Source of the DNA: Lanius collurio
Lineage: Eukaryota; Chordata; Aves; Passeriformes; Laniidae
Assembly (NCBI GenBank): GCA_020086605.1
Contig: JACBWW010000008.1
Location: forward strand, 10,609,720-10,673,719
Reading direction: 5' to 3'
Length of the DNA: 64,000 nt
Each line of letters opens with the position of its first letter. The first letter of the stretch is position 1. The notes beneath the pieces are model-generated. The model was not told where the DNA came from. It did not search any database and saw only the letters and a program-made list of their open reading frames with translations. This document shows, piece after piece, positions 36,190 through 48,236 of the stretch. Both the position numbers and the translations under genes were made by a program.

Positions 36190-38900
36190 TTGTTAGCATC
36201 ACTACCCTTACAGTTAAGGCTTTCTTCCTAATAGGTAATCTAAACATGATCTCTTTCAGTTTAAAATGGTTGCCCCTTGTCCTGTCAATATCTGCCCATA
36301 AAAAAAGTCCCACTCCCTTGTTATTATAAGCCCCCTTAAGGTACTAGAAGACTACAGAGAGATCTCCCCAGAACCTTTTTTCCAGGAAGAACAAGCCCAG
36401 GTCTTTCAGCTTGTCTTCACAGGAGAGGTGCTCCATCTCTCTGATAATCTTCTGTATCTGCTCTACAAGTCACATGTCTTTTTTGAGCTCATTCAGCACT
36501 CTAGGGGGGATCTCACAAGGGCAGAATTAAGGGGGACAATCCCCTCCCTTGCCCTGCTGCCTATGCTGCTTTGGATGCAGCCCAGCACACAACTGGCTTT
36601 CTGGGCCGTGGGCACACACTGCTGGGTCATGCCCAGTTTTTCATCCCCAAGAACCCCCAAGTCCTTCTCCACAGGTCTGCTCTGCTCCCAGCGAGTTCTT
36701 CTCCCAGTCTGTATTTGTATCTGGGACTGCCCTGGCCCAGGGGCAGCACTTTGTGCTTGGACTTGCTGAACTTCATGAAATTCCCATGTGCCCTTTTCTG
36801 AAGCTTGTCCAGGTCCCTCTGGATAGGATCCTGTCTTTTCAGTGTCTCAGCTCTGTCTCATCTGCAAACCTGCTGAGGGTGCACTCAATGTCACTGTTGA
36901 TGTCATTGATGAAGGTACTGAAGAGCACCAGTCCCCAGACAGACCCTTGAGAAACACCACTCCTCACTGGCCTCCACCTGGACATAGAGCCATTGACCAC
37001 AACTCTCTGGCTGTGTTCATCCAGCCAATTCCTTATTCACTGAATAGTATATCCGTCAAATCCATGTCTTCCCAATTTGGAGGTAATGATGTAATTTGGG
37101 ACCATAAAGGCCTTACAGAAGGAGATAGGAGAGAGATAGGAGACATCTGTCAATCTTCCCTTGTCCCTTCCATTGCTGTCATTGCATCATAGAAGACCAC
37201 CAGATTGGTCAGGCATTTGCTGTCAGTAAAATTTGCTGGCTGCCTCGAATCACTTCCTTGCCTTTTCTGTCCCTCAGCATATCTACAAGGAAGACTTACT
37301 CCGTGATCTTCCCAACCATGTAGGTGAGGCTCACTGGTCTATAGTTTCACAGCTCTTCCTTTCTCCCATTTTTAAAAGTGGAAGTGAGGTTTCCCTTTTT
37401 CCAGTCTCTTCACCTGTCTGCCAGGATTTTTCAAATATGATGGAGAGTGGCTTGGCAACAAAAGCCACTTTGCTCAGGACCCTGAAGTGCATTTCTTTAG
37501 ATCCCATAGACTTGTGGCTGTTCAGCTTCACTAAGTAATCCCAGGACTGCTCTTTGCTTATAGGATGAAGGACTTTGCTCCCTCAACACCCACAGATAGG
37601 ATCAGGAACCTGAGAGAAGTGGGAAGCCTGGCTGTCAGTGACAGCTAAGGCAAAGAACTTGGTGAGTACCTCAGCCTTCCGTATCATCAGTTCACCCTTC
37701 TCACTTACTGGGGTGGATACTCTCAACTTAGCCTTTCTTTTCTGATCTATGTACTTAGAGAATCCCTTCTTGTTATCCACATCTCTTGCTAAGTCCTGTT
37801 CCAGCTTTGCCTTGACTTTCCTGATGCCATCTCTACACATCCAAATTATATCCCAGTACTGTCCTCAGGTTACCTGCTCCTGCTTCCACTGGCTGTACAT
37901 TGGTTTCTTACTCCTCAGTTTGATGAGCAGACACTTGCTCAGTCATGCTGGTTTCCAGCCTGCCTTCCATGATTTCCAACACACTGGGATAAAGATCTCT
38001 TGTGCTCTAAGAGAGCTCTGATCAGCCCCTCTATTCTTAAGGGAAGTTACCTAGGGGACCTCATTCACCATTTTTTTTCCAACAGTTGGAATTCTACTCT
38101 CGCAAAGTTCAGGGTCTTGATTTTGCTCCTTGCCAGGCTCAAACTCTTTGAGATCACAAACTCAACCAGCCTTGTTACAGCTGAGGTTGCCTCTGATCTT
38201 AACTCCTTTGATGTGCTCATCCACCTCATTAGTGATTACCAGGTCCAGTAAGGTCTCACCTCTGGTTAGTTTGTGTAATACTTTTACCAGGAAGTTGTCC
38301 CCTACACTCTCCAGGAGTCTCCTGGATTGCTTGCTGTATTGATTTCCCAGCAGATGACCAGGTGGTTGAAGTCCTCCATCAGGGTGAGCACTTATGAGTG
38401 TGGTGCTTCCTGTGTCTGAAGCAAAGCGCCTCGTTGAGAGGCTCCCCCAATTAGGCAACCTATAGCAGACTCCTGCCACCAGGTGTCCTTTGTTGGTCTG
38501 CTTCTTAATTTTCACCCGCAGGGTCTGGGTCTGTTCGTGGCTCAGAGGAGCTCTTCATAACCTGACCCTTCCTTAACACTGAGCACAGCACCCCACCCGT
38601 CCTTCCCAACCTGTGTCCTGAAAAGCTTGTGGCCCTCAACTGCAGTGCTCCAGTCATGTACCTCATCCCACCATGCTTCTGTGATAGCAATTAGGTCACA
38701 GTTTTCTAATTGCACCATGGTTTCCAACTCCTCTTGCTTGTTACCTGTGCTGCATGAATTGGTGTAGAGGCACTTTAGCTGGGCTCTCCACCTCTTCATT
38801 TTCTGGGAAGAGCCCTCTCTAATTCTTTGGGGATGATGTACAGGTATTTCCCTGCTGTTCCCTAAAGTGCTGTTGTTCCTGGTTCCTTGCTGTTAAGCCA
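36190..38900 (-). mobile_element. Long CR1 LINE, ORF2 start to 3' region (copy E)
   Basis: The minus strand carries a CR1 that reads from the ORF2 N-terminus at 38799 (QLKCLYTNSCSTGNKQEELE and ITEAWWDEVHDWS) through the end of the endonuclease (38162-38515, with FLVKVLHKLTRGETLLDLVI), the linker (37583-37840, CRDGIRKVKAKLEQDL and KKGFSKYI) and the RT start (37331-37531, SMGSKEMHFRVL and PLSIIFEKSWQTGE). It continues through RT and C-terminal sequence to about 36190, where the last roughly 150 bp of the 3' end are missing. Open segments remain, but every domain contains frameshifts. It is the longest uninterrupted CR1 in the window. Confidence 0.88.
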
Positions 38901-39329
38901 GTAGAGCATCCTCTTTCTCTTCTAAATGTAGTTTAAAGTTCTACTAGTATGTTTTCCCTGCTTGTTCCCCAGAGGAAGTGTCTGAACACTTCAGTACCAA
39001 GGCTTGCTTAAGCACAGCACAGGTAGCAGTGCTTATAAAATGTAATCCTAATTCTGCACAACTCTGAAAGCCAGAGCATGAAAAACCATCTGGAAATAAA
39101 AAGCTGAGTCTAGTAAGGCCCATTTTTTTTTTGTGAGAAAGTTGTTGAATGTGTGATCATGTGCTCAACAACAAATAATGCCTAAATAAGCAAGTAAGGC
39201 CAGCTTCTTAATAATGCTAATAAACGTTTTAAAAAGTGCAGACTACTAATTACAGAAATATGGGGCTCAATCTTACAGTCTTTCCCACAGGGTGAGTTTT
39301 CTTGGCTGCACTAACAGTGCTCACCACAG

Positions 39330-39832
39330 TAAATATTGGAGTCAAAGAATTGTTTGTGTTAGAACAGACCTTAAAGATCCTTCAGTTCCAGACTTGTTGC
39401 CATGGGCAGGGACACTTTCCACCAGACCAGGTTGCTCAAAGCTCCATCCAACCTGGCCTTGAACACTTCCAGGGATGGGGCATCCACAGCTTCTCTGAGC
39501 AACCTGTTTCTGTGTCTCAGCACCCTCCCAGGAAAGAATTTCTTCCAAATATCTTACCTAAATCTACTCTCTTTCACTTTGAAGCCATTACCCCTTGTCC
39601 TGTCACTAGAAGCTGTATTAGGAAATCCTTCTCCAGCTTTCTTGTAGACCTCCCGCAGACACTGGAAGGCTGCTTTAAAGTCTCTCCAGAGCCTTCTCTT
39701 CTCCAGGCTTCTCTTCTCCAGCCTTCTCAGTATGTCCTCATAGGAGTGGGGTTCCATCCCTCTGACAATCTTAGTGGGCTTCCTCTGGAACTGCTTTAAC
39801 AGGTCCATGTCTTTCTTATATTGGAGCTCCAG
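39330..39832 (-). mobile_element. CR1 LINE 3' fragment (copy F)
   Basis: The reverse complement of a CR1 3' end starts near 39330, with landmarks gttgccatgggcagggacac, tccatccaacctggccttga and ccattaccccttgtcctgtc. It ends near 39832 by 5' truncation. It is less diverged than copies D and G. An internal direct duplication of about 16 bp (ttctcttctccag repeated, 39692-39720) is present. It lies about 430 bp from copy E in the same orientation but repeats the 3' part, so it is a separate insertion or family member. Confidence 0.9.
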
Positions 39833-40679
39833 CTACATTATTTATAATGTTTCCATAAGTGATCCATTCATAGATGCAGACAAATAAAAAATGTCTCATT
39901 TCATCTTCTTCAATCATGAGGGAGTTACTTGGGTTTAAAAGCAGTTTCTTTAGAAGCTCTTGGAGGAGATTCAAAGCTGACCAAAACTCAGGTGTTCTGA
40001 ATTTTGTTAAGGTTTCCCTCCTGCAGAGTGATTTAAATTGAGCTGGCAAAGTGAGTAGATAAAAACAGGCAGACTTTCATCTTATTTCCATTGTTTATGA
40101 CAGATTGGGTAGTGCCTGGAGGAAGGTGCCTGCATGTATAAACAAGCTCTAAGGTAAAATAATGGCAAGTCTTCATGTGCTGAAAATTGAGCATGCATCA
40201 TGCTGAAATGATGCTTCCTCAACAGAGAAAAACAATCTTTGTAGAAGTTTGTCTCAGAGATGTTTCACAAGATGTCGAAGGTTTTTGGAAGAAGTGATAC
40301 AGATGCCAGACTTGTTAAATTTTCTCTAAAGATTAACTGGTACCCACTGAAAATGAAATTAAATTTCACTCCTAATTTTCTAGTCCTAATAGGGAAAATA
40401 TGTTCCTTAATTTTGGTTAATTGAAATGTGTTAGATAAATTTAGATGAAACTCAGCCAATTTTCCTTCCATACAAGTTCTTCACCACTTCTGTGATGATG
40501 TTTTCTACAGTCCTCAGATTTGCAAGAGGTTATTTTTCTTGTAATGCTGAAAAGTGAGAATTTATTCAGGTACTGTTCAACTTTTTCTGTTGCAACCCTT
40601 CCTTTCAGAAAGTATATCCAACTTCCTGCATCTCTCTGATCATGGGACATAGTATAACTGTGCTATGCCTGTTTTTTTG

Positions 40680-40800
40680 TGCTGAACAGATATTTTCTTA
40701 ACTTTTGCAAACATTCAATTTTAATTTCATTCCAAATTCAATCTATTTCATTCCAAATTAAATTTCATTCAATCAAATTGTTTTAAGCTTTCACTCACAG
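40680..40800. repeat. Small duplicated AT-rich motif
   Basis: The motif atttcattccaaatt occurs twice close together, and further attcaat and aatttcattcaatc variants follow, giving a degenerate local tandem duplication. No function is suggested. Confidence 0.6.
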
Positions 40801-41044
40801 ATTTGAATAAATATGATATTAACTAGCATTTTCTCTTTTTCTATGATTTTTGGAAAATGAGCCCTTGTTTTGCAGGCTGGCAGTCAGGACAGAATATTTA
40901 AGTCACTTAACATGGAAGAGTTTAGGTCCCTAGAAACTAAGTGGAAGCATGGAATCCACGAGGGCAACTGGAACCTTGGCCACTAAGGCTGGTGGGCATT
41001 TATAGCAGAGTCAGGTACAGCAGGTTGCTGGCTCAGTGCTGTGT

Positions 41045-41660
41045 CTGTTTGGTTTGAATATCTCCAGGGACAGAGACTACCATCCTCTCTGGAAAACTTC
41101 TTCTTGTATTTGATCACCCTCACAGTAATTTTTTTTTCCTTGTGGTTAAATGAAATGTCTTAGTTTGATTTGTGCTTACTGCCTCTTCTTCCTTCACTGG
41201 ATATTACTGGGAAGAGTCTGACTCCGTTTTCTTTATTCTCTTCCATTGAGTGTTTATACACATTTATAAGACCCTCCTGAGATTTCTCTTGTTCAAGTGG
41301 AACAGTTCCAGCTATCTCAGCCTCTCTTTCTGTAAAAGGTGCTCCAGTCCCTTCATTGTGTTTGTGCTTTGTCATCGGACTCACTCCAGGATGTTCAGTG
41401 TGGCCTAGACCTGCGCCCAGCACCTGCTCGTGCATCACCAGTGCTGAGTGGAGAGAAAGGATCTCATCACATCATCTTACTGGCAGTGCTCTTCCTAAAG
41501 CAACCCAGGATACCACTGGCCTTTTTTTTGCCTCCGGGGCACATTTCTGGCTCATGGTAAACTTGTTGTTGGCTCAGACCTCTGGCACATTTTCTGACAA
41601 GCTGCTCTTCAGCTGCTCAGCCCCTGTGTGTAGCCCTACTGTGTGGTGGACTCATGTATG
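41045..41660 (-). mobile_element. Old CR1 LINE 3' fragment (copy G)
   Basis: The plus strand shows antisense CR1 landmarks: gaatatctccagggacagag at 41057, atcaccctcacagtaa, a garbled actgcctcttcttccttc, tgctccagtcccttcattgt, and cctctggcacattttctgac near 41580. Divergence is high and small insertions are present (a run of T at 41130). It is clearly CR1 but of an older age class than copy F. Confidence 0.75.
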
Positions 41661-41964
41661 TCCAGTTTGTACATAAACCTATTCAAGGGTGTAGGCACCT
41701 GAGTTTTCTTCCTAAGGAACTCTAAGTACATATCCATGCCTAGGCTGCAGCTGGCTTGACAGGTCTGAGGGCTGCTTTCCAGGTCATGCCTGAACCTGTT
41801 CAGAGGTTCTTTGATAAGTTGTGTTCTGCCTACAGCTCCAAAGGAATCCAATGCTGTGACTGTGTTTTTAGCATGCACCTGACTGTGTGCTGTCAATGAA
41901 TTGTCCCAAAAGAGAGCAGCTGTGGTCATTTTCATTCTTAAATACAGCTGGCAGTCCGGAAAAC

Positions 41965-41984
41965 TTTTTTTTTTTTTTTTTTTT
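41965..41984. repeat. T20 homopolymer
   Basis: Twenty consecutive T followed by attgcagcag. It sits between CR1 copy G and the retroviral remnant and belongs to no element I can identify. Confidence 0.9.
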
Positions 41985-42379
41985 ATTGCAGCAGAACTTG
42001 CTCAGCAAACAAGGAACCAGGCTTCTTGGTTTTCTCCAATTTCAGTGTCTCTAATGTTTACTGGAACTAGTAAAGCCTCAGTAGCTCTGGGCAATGGGAT
42101 AGCTCAGAGGCTTGGGTTGCTGTCTGTCTGCTTGTAAAGTGACAGTTGCCATGGTATCTGAGCACCTCTGGAAAGACAGCTTGTTCCTGCTGGCCTACTA
42201 ACAGCATCTAGCCTAACTGTGCTCTTAAAAAAAGTACTGTCATGCCAGGGCTGATCAACAGCATGTATGCACTGGCCCAAAAAGAAAATGAGATAATTTG
42301 AATTTAGGTTCTCTGGAAGCTGTGATTCTGAACTTCCTGAATGTCTTGAGGTGAGTTTATCATGCTGTATCCCCTACCT

Positions 42380-43275
42380 TTTCAGGATGGGTGGGGTGTA
42401 GGGGTCCATGAAGGACCATAGTGGCCTAAGAAAGGATTACACTCAACAGTCTGATGAATCCATATTAAGTTGGTTAGTCTGTATTTGGGATGCTGCAGGT
42501 GGTAATACAGTTCTGGACAGCACTGAAGCGAGGCATTTGGAATCCCTGTCACATGATCCGGCTATCAACCAGAGGATGGTAAGGGGGCCTGAATTTCTCA
42601 GTCTCTGGGTCTTGAGAAGTGTGGGGCAAAGATACCTATAATGATATCTATATGCAAAAAACCCTGTGGAAGACCACAGAACAAGGCATACAACACTTGA
42701 GAGAACTGGCAGTGGTAGAGATTGAACTCCTAATTGTTTGGTTATCTGTGAAGACAAACTTGGTAAGATGTATACCAGTGATGTGGCTAAAACTCATATG
42801 ACTTGGGCCATAAGAATATGCTTCTGCTTTAGCAATGATGAAGCAGGATGAGGGGGATGAGACTGTGTGGTATATGGCAATGAAGCTCCGAGCATATGCC
42901 GATGCCGTGCATGGCCCAGTACATGCAAGAATCACAGCTGTGGACATAACATCTACAGAAAATGGAAGACAGGATGCAGGAGAATCACCAGAAACTCAGG
43001 GAGGAGATTAAAGAGGGCCTTCTCCAAATTTCGTTGGTATGGACCACAGGTTCTGTTACCAAACGCAGATGTCCCCCAGCTAGAGAGAGAGAGAAGGTAC
43101 ACCCCAGAAGCTGAGCTGTGGTTCTTCCTATGTGATTGGGGGGAAAACATGAAGAGGTGGGATGGAAAACCCACTTCTGCCCTGGCAGCACGAGTGCGTG
43201 AACTGAAGGAGGGCAAGACTCAGAGAGGAAGTTCCACCAGAAAGGAAAGATCTCCAGTTACCTGTAGTTGAACTG
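42380..43275 (+). pseudogene. Endogenous retrovirus gag remnant (ERVL-like)
   Basis: Several open segments in different frames (42408-42641, 42619-42801, 42867-43271) together resemble the gag region of an avian ERVL-like retrovirus. The last one includes the charged stretch ERERRYTPEAELWFF and a C-terminal Ala/Arg/Glu-rich tail. The assignment rests on position, directly ahead of a clear retroviral protease in the same orientation, and on general resemblance. At least two frameshifts break it, so it cannot make a capsid protein. No convincing LTR or primer-binding site was found upstream. Confidence 0.6.
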
Positions 43276-43810
43276 CCAGAAATGATGGAAGAGAAAATGA
43301 CATGTCCAATCCCCTTGAAGGAACCTTTTAGATGCATGCTCAGAGAAGCAAGGATAACCAGGACTAGAGGGGCTGTATTTTTTGGACTATGTGGCTCAAT
43401 TTGTTGGCCTGGTACATCAGAGCTACAAAAATATGATGCCTTGGTCGGCACTGGTGCGCAGTGCACAATTACCCCATTGCAACATGTGGGGGCAGAACCT
43501 GTTTCCATTGCTGGCATGACAAGAGTGATCACAGGATTTGACCCTGGTACAAGCTGAGGTGAACCTGACTGGAAATGAGTGGAAGAAACATCTCATTGTG
43601 GCTGGTCCAGAGGCCCCGTGTATTCTGGGCACAGACTTCCTCCAAAGCAGGTATTTCAGAGACCCAAAGGGACTCAAGTGGGCTTTTGGAATAGCTGCTG
43701 TGGAGGCAGAGGGCATTTGGCAATTGAGGACCTTGCCTGGACTATCAGAGAACCCATCTGCAGTAGGCCTTCTGAAGGGGGAAGAACAAAGAGTACCAAT
43801 TGCCACCTAG
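43276..43810 (+). pseudogene. Endogenous retrovirus protease remnant (catalytic Asp lost)
   Basis: An aspartic-protease-like segment is readable from 43282, with the active-site neighbourhood GTGAQCT at about 43447-43467. The residue before TGA, normally the catalytic Asp of the family, is Gly here (ggc at 43447-43449), so the enzyme would be dead. After 43557 the frame shifts, and the continuing domain is read in 43538-43810 (HLIVAGPEAPCILGTDFL, then YFRDPKGLKWAF, typical of the end of a retroviral protease). The segment sits between gag-like and RT-like sequence in normal provirus order. Confidence 0.75.
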
Positions 43811-44400
43811 ACAATGCATCATTGACAGTACCAGACAACCCAAGATGCTGTGATTCCCTTCCAAAAGCTGATCCATAAGCTGGAGAGCCAAGGGATGGTC
43901 AGCAAAACCCACTCACCCTTCAACAGCCCCACTTGGCCTGTGTGCAAATCTGGAAGGAGAATGGAGATTGGCTGTGGACTATCATGCCTTGAATGAAGTG
44001 ACTCCACCGCTGAGCGCTGCCATGACAGATACGCTGCAGCTACAATATGAGCTGGAGCCCAAGGCAGGCTAATGCATTTTTCTCCATTCCTCTGGCAGCA
44101 GAGTGCAGGCCTCAGTTTGCTTTCACCTGGAGGGGTGTGTAGTACACCTGGAACCGACTGCCCCAGGTCCCATCTGCCATGGACTGATCCAGACTGCACT
44201 GTAAAAGGGTAAAGCTCGAGAACATCAGCAGTACATTGATGACATCATTGTGGGGGGGAACACTGCAGCAGAAGTGTTTGAGAAAGGAGAGAAAATATCT
44301 AGATTCTCCTGGAAGCTGGTTTTGCCATCAAGAAGAGCAAAGTCAAGGGACCTGCCCAAGAGACCCAGTTCCTGGATTAGAGATTGCACTAAGCCTGATG
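43811..44400 (+). pseudogene. Endogenous retrovirus RT remnant (fingers and palm only)
   Basis: RT sequence is readable in pieces over several frames: a start with LESQGMVSKTHSPFNSPTWP near 43880-43935, and the catalytic YIDD box at 44232-44243 (QYIDDIIVGG). It ends abruptly near 44395, just past the palm domain. RNase H, integrase and env are absent. Premature stops and several frameshifts are present. The element is a dead internal fragment; the sequence after 44400 is unrelated AT-rich DNA. Confidence 0.8.
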
Positions 44401-44926
44401 TGACTATATATATAAATAACTATTTAAGTGACAGTGAAATAATTCCCATCAAGTACAAATTACTTAGAAGTATCTGGATAGAACTTAAACTTTCAAGTTA
44501 AACTTATTTTTATAGTTATTATCAGTGAATTGAAGACAGGAAACCAATCTAATTTTACTGTTTTATTAAGTTGTGAGAGTTGGCTACATTATAGGTAAGT
44601 TCCTACAGAGAGCTTCTATTGCAAACACAAAATCTTGTCCAGGGAAGCAGGACCAGGCTATATTAGAAAAATTAATTTCAAGCAATTTACATCTGTTCGT
44701 TGTAAAAGCAATTTGTCTTGCAGCCATCAAGAGAGAGGCATCTACTACCAGTGTACTACTACTGTCTTGCAATCACTGCATCAAGAGATGTCTTTGTTTT
44801 GAAAATGTAACAAAACAGTGAAAAACAAGGAGTCTGCCAGAGGCCAGACTGAAGCGCTCATGGATTTGCCAGATAGGTCAGAGTTAGCATTGTCTGCCAG
44901 TTACTGATCTGAAGCATCTGTACTAG

Positions 44927-45436
44927 GTCTGATTGGGGTGAAGGTCATTTTCACCATAACAACTCCTGTGGTGCTGATAATAGACCAATGTTTCAGATAT
45001 GCTGAACAGTGTTTGTGCAGTGTGAAAGCCTTCTCTGCTCACTCCTACCCCAGTGAATAGATAGGAGTGTGTGAGAGGTGGGATGAGGGAACAGCTAGGC
45101 AGATGACCCAAACTGACCAAAGAGATTTTCTGTGCCCTACAGTGTCATGTTCAGCAATAAAAGAGAGGGAAGAGTAGAGTTAGGTAGGTTAGCTGTCTAT
45201 TGCTTGGGAACTGGCGAGGCATCAGTCTAGCACAGGAGGTGGTTAGTGATTGTCCTTGTGTCATAAGCTTTGATTTTTTTCCCTATTTCCTCTTCCACTT
45301 TTCCATTGTCTGTTAAACTGTTCTCATCTTGACCCATGATTTTTCTGGAGTTTGCTCTTTCCTTGTATCCCCATAAAAATGTCTTTGGGGGTGGGGAAGT
45401 GACCAAGTGTCTGTGTAGTGCTTAGGTGCCCAAAAC
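44927..45436 (+). mobile_element. ERVL-type LTR, first copy
   Basis: This has the layout of an avian ERVL LTR: a conserved block at 45105-45126, a TATA-like aataaaag at 45155, a T-rich segment, then ttaaactgttctcatcttga and a GTGG-rich end (gggggtggggaagtgaccaa) with a final gtagtgcttaggtgccc. The 22-nt block at 45105-45126 is identical to 46346-46367 in the second LTR. It lies about 530 bp after the RT remnant, in the same orientation. It may be the deleted provirus's 3' LTR or an independent solo LTR; the ends are approximate. Confidence 0.7.
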
Positions 45437-46165
45437 AGTTTAGCGTAACTAATATAACTGTCATTTTTCGGGTATGTATGTGTTTAAAACCCATGAATTA
45501 ATGAACCTAAGCTTTTTGTGGAACTGAGTTGTGTGCTCAAAAGTCCATCCAAGCAGGGAGCATTGAACAGGCAGAGAAATTCCTCACATTTTCTGGAAAG
45601 CACCCTGTGGAATGAGGTAGGGCTTCTGAATCACTCCAGTCCTTGTCTTCTTTGTCTTTCATAGTCAGTGGTGGTGACTGATGAGACAGCCTTTAAACTG
45701 CAGCCACCATGAGAATGCTTCTGTCAAGACAGAGGAGGACTGCTAATGACACTTTGCTTGCTTGTTTCAAACCATTGTGTTCTTTCCAGCCTGAAAGTTT
45801 TACTGCCCTTTGTGGATTTTATGTTTCATGGAAGGCTGGCATTCCTTTCTCCTAAGAGGAAACTGGAAATGTGAGGAAAACTGCAAAACCATGATTTTGA
45901 ATATGAAATAGTCAAAATATTTGCCTGGTTTAGCTGAGGAAAAAGTAATTCACAGGGGAAGGTTCCAAGCCTTTAAAAAGTTGCTTAAGGACATAGAAAA
46001 TATATTTATATGTTCACACCACAAGGAACTGATCCTCCAGTAAGAAGCTGCTCTAGTGTGTTATCCTTGAAGCCAGCGCATCCCTGCTCTGCATGATGTG
46101 AATGCAGGGTCAAGTCCTGTACTTGCTTAGGATTGAATATAGGAGCGCAGATACAAAGATAAACA
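45437..46165. other. Spacer between the two LTRs
   Basis: About 730 bp without retroviral coding sequence, LTR-like blocks or a host exon. It is probably host DNA separating two independent LTR insertions, although a deleted provirus interior cannot be excluded. Confidence 0.45.
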
Positions 46166-46169
46166 TTAT

Positions 46170-46674
46170 ACAGGGCCTGGCTGGGATGGAGTTAATTTTC
46201 TTCCAGATGGTGCTCTGTTTTGGATTTGTGACTAAAGCAGTGGTTATGGCACCATGTTGTAGCAGGGCTTGTATGGCACTGGGGCGTTCTCTTTTCCCAG
46301 CTCTGCCTCAGCAGAAGGTTGGGAGAGGATGTAACCAGGACACTTGACCCAAACTGACCAAAGAGATAGCCTATGCCATAGTATATCATGGGTGGAGAGG
46401 GTTTGGGGTCTTTTTGAGTGTAGGCTTTGCTTGAAGACTAACCATGTGTCAGTATCAGTGTGCTTGTGAGTGGCTTCTTTGCATCACTCGCTTTTGTTTT
46501 ATTCTTCTTGTTGTTTTCTTTCTTTTTCCTTCTTCCTTCCCATTTTAAAGTATTTTTATCTCAATCCCTGAATTTTCTTGCTTTTGTTCTTCCTATTCTC
46601 TCTTTGTCTGACAGTGGGGGAGTGATAAAGTAGCTGTGTGGGGCTGACATGCCTACCAACCTTAATCCACAACA
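46170..46674 (+). mobile_element. ERVL-type LTR, second copy
   Basis: The start, gggcctggctgggatggagt, is followed by ttaattttcttccagatggt. The shared 22-nt block lies at 46346-46367, followed by a T-rich segment ending tttttatctcaatccctgaa. A gtgggggagtgataaagtag block precedes the end, near 46674, at ccacaaca. This is the order and spacing of an avian ERVL LTR. It carries a 3' end of the CA type. No internal sequence follows, so it is most simply a solo LTR. The boundaries are accurate to about 10 bp. Confidence 0.72.
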
Positions 46675-46679
46675 CATCC

Positions 46680-48236
46680 TGCCTCAAATAATCATCATCT
46701 GTGTCACCTGCCAGGCAGAGCTCTCACAGGACCTGATTTTCATTCACATGCATAAAGTTACTAATGGCTTAAATGTTTTTGAATAAGGCCTCAAAACAGA
46801 AAAGAGGCCTTGAGGCTTCTGGGAGGGAGAATAGCACAGATGAGTTCTATAATATTTAGACAAAATAATTTTTTGACAACTGGCAAATCTTACTTTTGTT
46901 TATCTGCAGAACTGCTTTTAAACAGGTGCTTCTGATCCAGTTTGCATGTAGCCATCAATCTGCTCAACCCAGAAGAGAGTCATATTTGAAAGCTTGCCTA
47001 TTGAATTGTGACTGGTATCTCCATAATGACAACATTTTTTAACAAGCTGTGGCAGGATGGCCCCCCTAGGAGGGACCGTTACCTATCAGCTGATGCGATA
47101 GCTCAGGGCATCTTCCCCCACACATGCATTTGCTAATTGCTGAAATAACTCAATCAGGACAGCTTGTCTTGCAGCAAGTTATTTCGGGTGCCATGGAGGT
47201 GACATTCCCAGCTGACAACAACTATCTTGCCTTGAAAGCAAGATTGCAGGAAGATAAGCTTGAATTTCTGAGTGACAGAGACTGCACTTTACAAACTATA
47301 AAAGCTACACCATACTTTCACAAAGCAGAAATCTCCACATTCCCTGGAAATGTGTAGGGATCTCTCCTCAAGATTTGGGATCCCTATCTTGAGTTACTTT
47401 CTCAAGGATTGAGTGAAAGAAAAGTCTGTGTGTACCCCATCATCAGTTTGATGGTAAGTTACACTGACTCTTAATCTATACTATTTCTTTGCTAGCTATA
47501 GTATAGGTACTGTATTGTCACACACTCTTTTATGTAATCTACTAGTAGTTCTTTTGTTTTATCCAGTGTAGTAGCTAACTTTGTTTAAGGCCTTTTGTCT
47601 GTTAATCTCCTGTCTATTTAATAAGTAATCCATTTTATAATAGACCTGATCTGCCATTCTTGAGAACTTGTGAGCCATAGTGGTTCAGGTGCAAGTCACC
47701 TAAGTAGAGCTGCTGTGAAAAATCAGAGCCTAAAGCAGGCTTGTCCAAAGCTCTCACTTGATCCATAACACAAGTATATGAAAAAGGACTTACATCTGAA
47801 AAGGCACCAAGACATTCACACCGTTAAAAGCTTTCGATATATTTTTACCTCCTGGACTGAAGAATCCTGTATCAATAACAATGGAAAAAACTAACTTGGC
47901 TTTAAATAAAATATTTTCTTTAGAAAATTTGAATGCTGAACCTGAGCAAATGCTGTGATTTATCTGTTTATTTCCAGTTCAGGGGAAAGCTAGTGATATC
48001 TACATTGCAATTCTGCCTTAGTATAACAGTATGTAATAAGAATTTCTCACTAATTGCTAGCATTAGTGTTACACAGCCACTAGTACCTGACCTTGGGTGC
48101 ATCATCCCAGAAAATACTAAAATGTGAATATTCCCACTTGGGAAAGCTGAGATATCACCTTAGCCTTTTTCTACTTGATTTGATGTGCTCTATCCTATAT
48201 CCTGTCAAGCTGACATTTGAATGCAGGTAACACTGG
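46680..48236. other. Upstream DNA without recognised genes
   Basis: Ordinary AT-rich sequence. The frame at 47124-47357 has no recognisable domain. No transposon could be named. Confidence 0.5.

Noticed and set aside
42867..43271. 134-codon frame as a host protein
   Set aside because: It lies directly ahead of the retroviral protease in the same orientation and fits the end of an ERVL-like gag.
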